In this document: positions 63,462-64,000 of the stretch, one piece after another
Position numbering within the stretch: position 1 is the stretch's first letter
Layout: the number at the start of each line of letters is the position of its first letter
Source: PALSA-350 sp963794165
GTDB taxonomy: Bacteria > Acidobacteriota > Terriglobia > Terriglobales > Acidobacteriaceae
DNA: 64,000 bases
Reading direction: 5' to 3'
Assembly: GCA_963794165.1 (NCBI GenBank)
Contig: CAWCCT010000011.1
Location: forward strand, 310,001 to 374,000
Notes under the pieces: generated by a model
The model's input: the letters and a program-made list of their open reading frames with translations, nothing else
What the model was told of the DNA's origin: nothing
Database searches by the model: none
Position numbers and translations under genes: made by a program

Positions 63462-63860
63462 CTAGGCTTTGCCGCGACGCACTGCTGCCATAATGACCAG
63501 GACGAGACCTAGCGGGAGTAGAAGAATTCCACTGATCAATGGAATCATCGTCCAGCCGTGTACATTTAGAAAACTGAAGCCCATAACTTGAACCGATGCA
63601 ATCGCAACCACTGGGCAGATACAGAGCCCGGCCAATTGGAAACACCTCGAAGCACCGAGAGTGCGAGCTAGCCCGATTAGACCTACATACAAAGCGATCA
63701 GGCCAGCCAAGAGCAATGGCAAATACGCTTGCTCGCAGAACACCCACACTCGGCTCATTGTTGTCTCAGCGACCTCCAGGCAGTACGACATTCCCGTCGC
63801 CAGGAGCAGAGACATAGCGCCGGAAACGGATGTTAGCTGAAGGATTTTGAATCGCCGCAT
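63462..63860 (-). CDS. Small integral membrane protein
   Basis: 132 residues with four spans: LTSVSGAMSLLLATGMSYCL, YLPLLLAGLIALYVGLIGLA, CICPVVAIASVQVMGFSFL and IPLISGILLLPLGLVLVIMAAV. No motif or family recognised. It is alone on its strand, and the last 140 bases of the window after it hold no gene that I can see. Confidence 0.6.
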   Translation of the reverse strand: MRRFKILQLTSVSGAMSLLLATGMSYCLEVAETTMSRVWVFCEQAYLPLLLAGLIALYVGLIGLARTLGASRCFQLAGLCICPVVAIASVQVMGFSFLNVHGWTMIPLISGILLLPLGLVLVIMAAVRRGKA

Positions 63861-64000
63861 CTGATAAATTTACCGGCCCCGGGTGCACTTCCTGTAAAGT
63901 CGGGCGGTCTCAATGGGTCGCTGCAACACTGGCTTGGAGTTTACTAGCGGGAGTTTCAAAGCCCAAAGTTTTCATGGGCGTTGATTCAGTTGCAAAGCTA

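Overview
The window looks like chromosomal DNA from an Acidobacteriota bacterium, probably of the Terriglobia. I infer this from the ABC permease with an ADOP-type N-terminus next to a PadR regulator, the acidobacterial-style helix-turn-helix protein, the many secreted glycan and sugar enzymes, an alternative-complex-III-type respiratory operon, and several families of palindromic intergenic repeats. No rRNA, tRNA, CRISPR array or complete insertion sequence was seen.

Layout. 0-10 kb: a phospholipase-D-like enzyme cut by the window edge, exported NIPSNAP, amidohydrolase and DinB-like proteins, a leftward block of carbohydrate genes (melibiase-like hydrolase, GH29 fucosidase, PQQ dehydrogenase) and a manganese catalase. 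10.7-14.5 kb: a rightward four-gene operon (DenD, OtnK, OtnC, OtnI) for oxidation and breakdown of C4 sugar acids such as D-erythronate. 14.6-20.9 kb: a GMC oxidoreductase with its small subunit, a tagatose-3-epimerase-like isomerase, an SDR dehydrogenase and a two-gene ABC exporter, nearly all frame-broken. 20.9-27.7 kb: a lone VapB-like antitoxin, a GNAT enzyme and a six-gene leftward phosphonate operon carrying two different 2-aminoethylphosphonate (AEP) routes (PhnY/PhnZ, and FAD oxidase/PhnX). 27.9-35 kb: a BI-1 family protein, a small secreted protein and a respiratory complex (pentaheme cytochrome, molybdopterin-type subunit, FeS subunit, NrfD subunit, DUF3341 subunit). 35-42.6 kb: signalling and envelope genes (response regulator, RNase T2 lipoprotein, Crp/Fnr regulator, exopolysaccharide sugar transferase, HTH protein, degenerate receiver). 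42.8-48.8 kb: a polyol ABC importer with mannitol dehydrogenase. 49-55.3 kb: a plant-glycan group (GH5-like, GH127, beta-lactamase-fold esterase, Gfo/Idh/MocA). 55.5-57.5 kb: a DUF3987 protein and a decayed ORF, a likely mobile-element trace. 57.6-64 kb: membrane proteins and the PadR/ADOP pair.

Taken together the window describes an aerobic soil-type heterotroph that scavenges plant and microbial sugars, polyols, sugar acids and phosphonates. A striking technical or biological feature is that about twenty reading-frame breaks lie in twelve genes between 2 and 24 kb, while the 40 kb after that contain none that I can see. Each reading was rebuilt by joining adjacent frames and comparing with remembered family motifs; no database search was possible.
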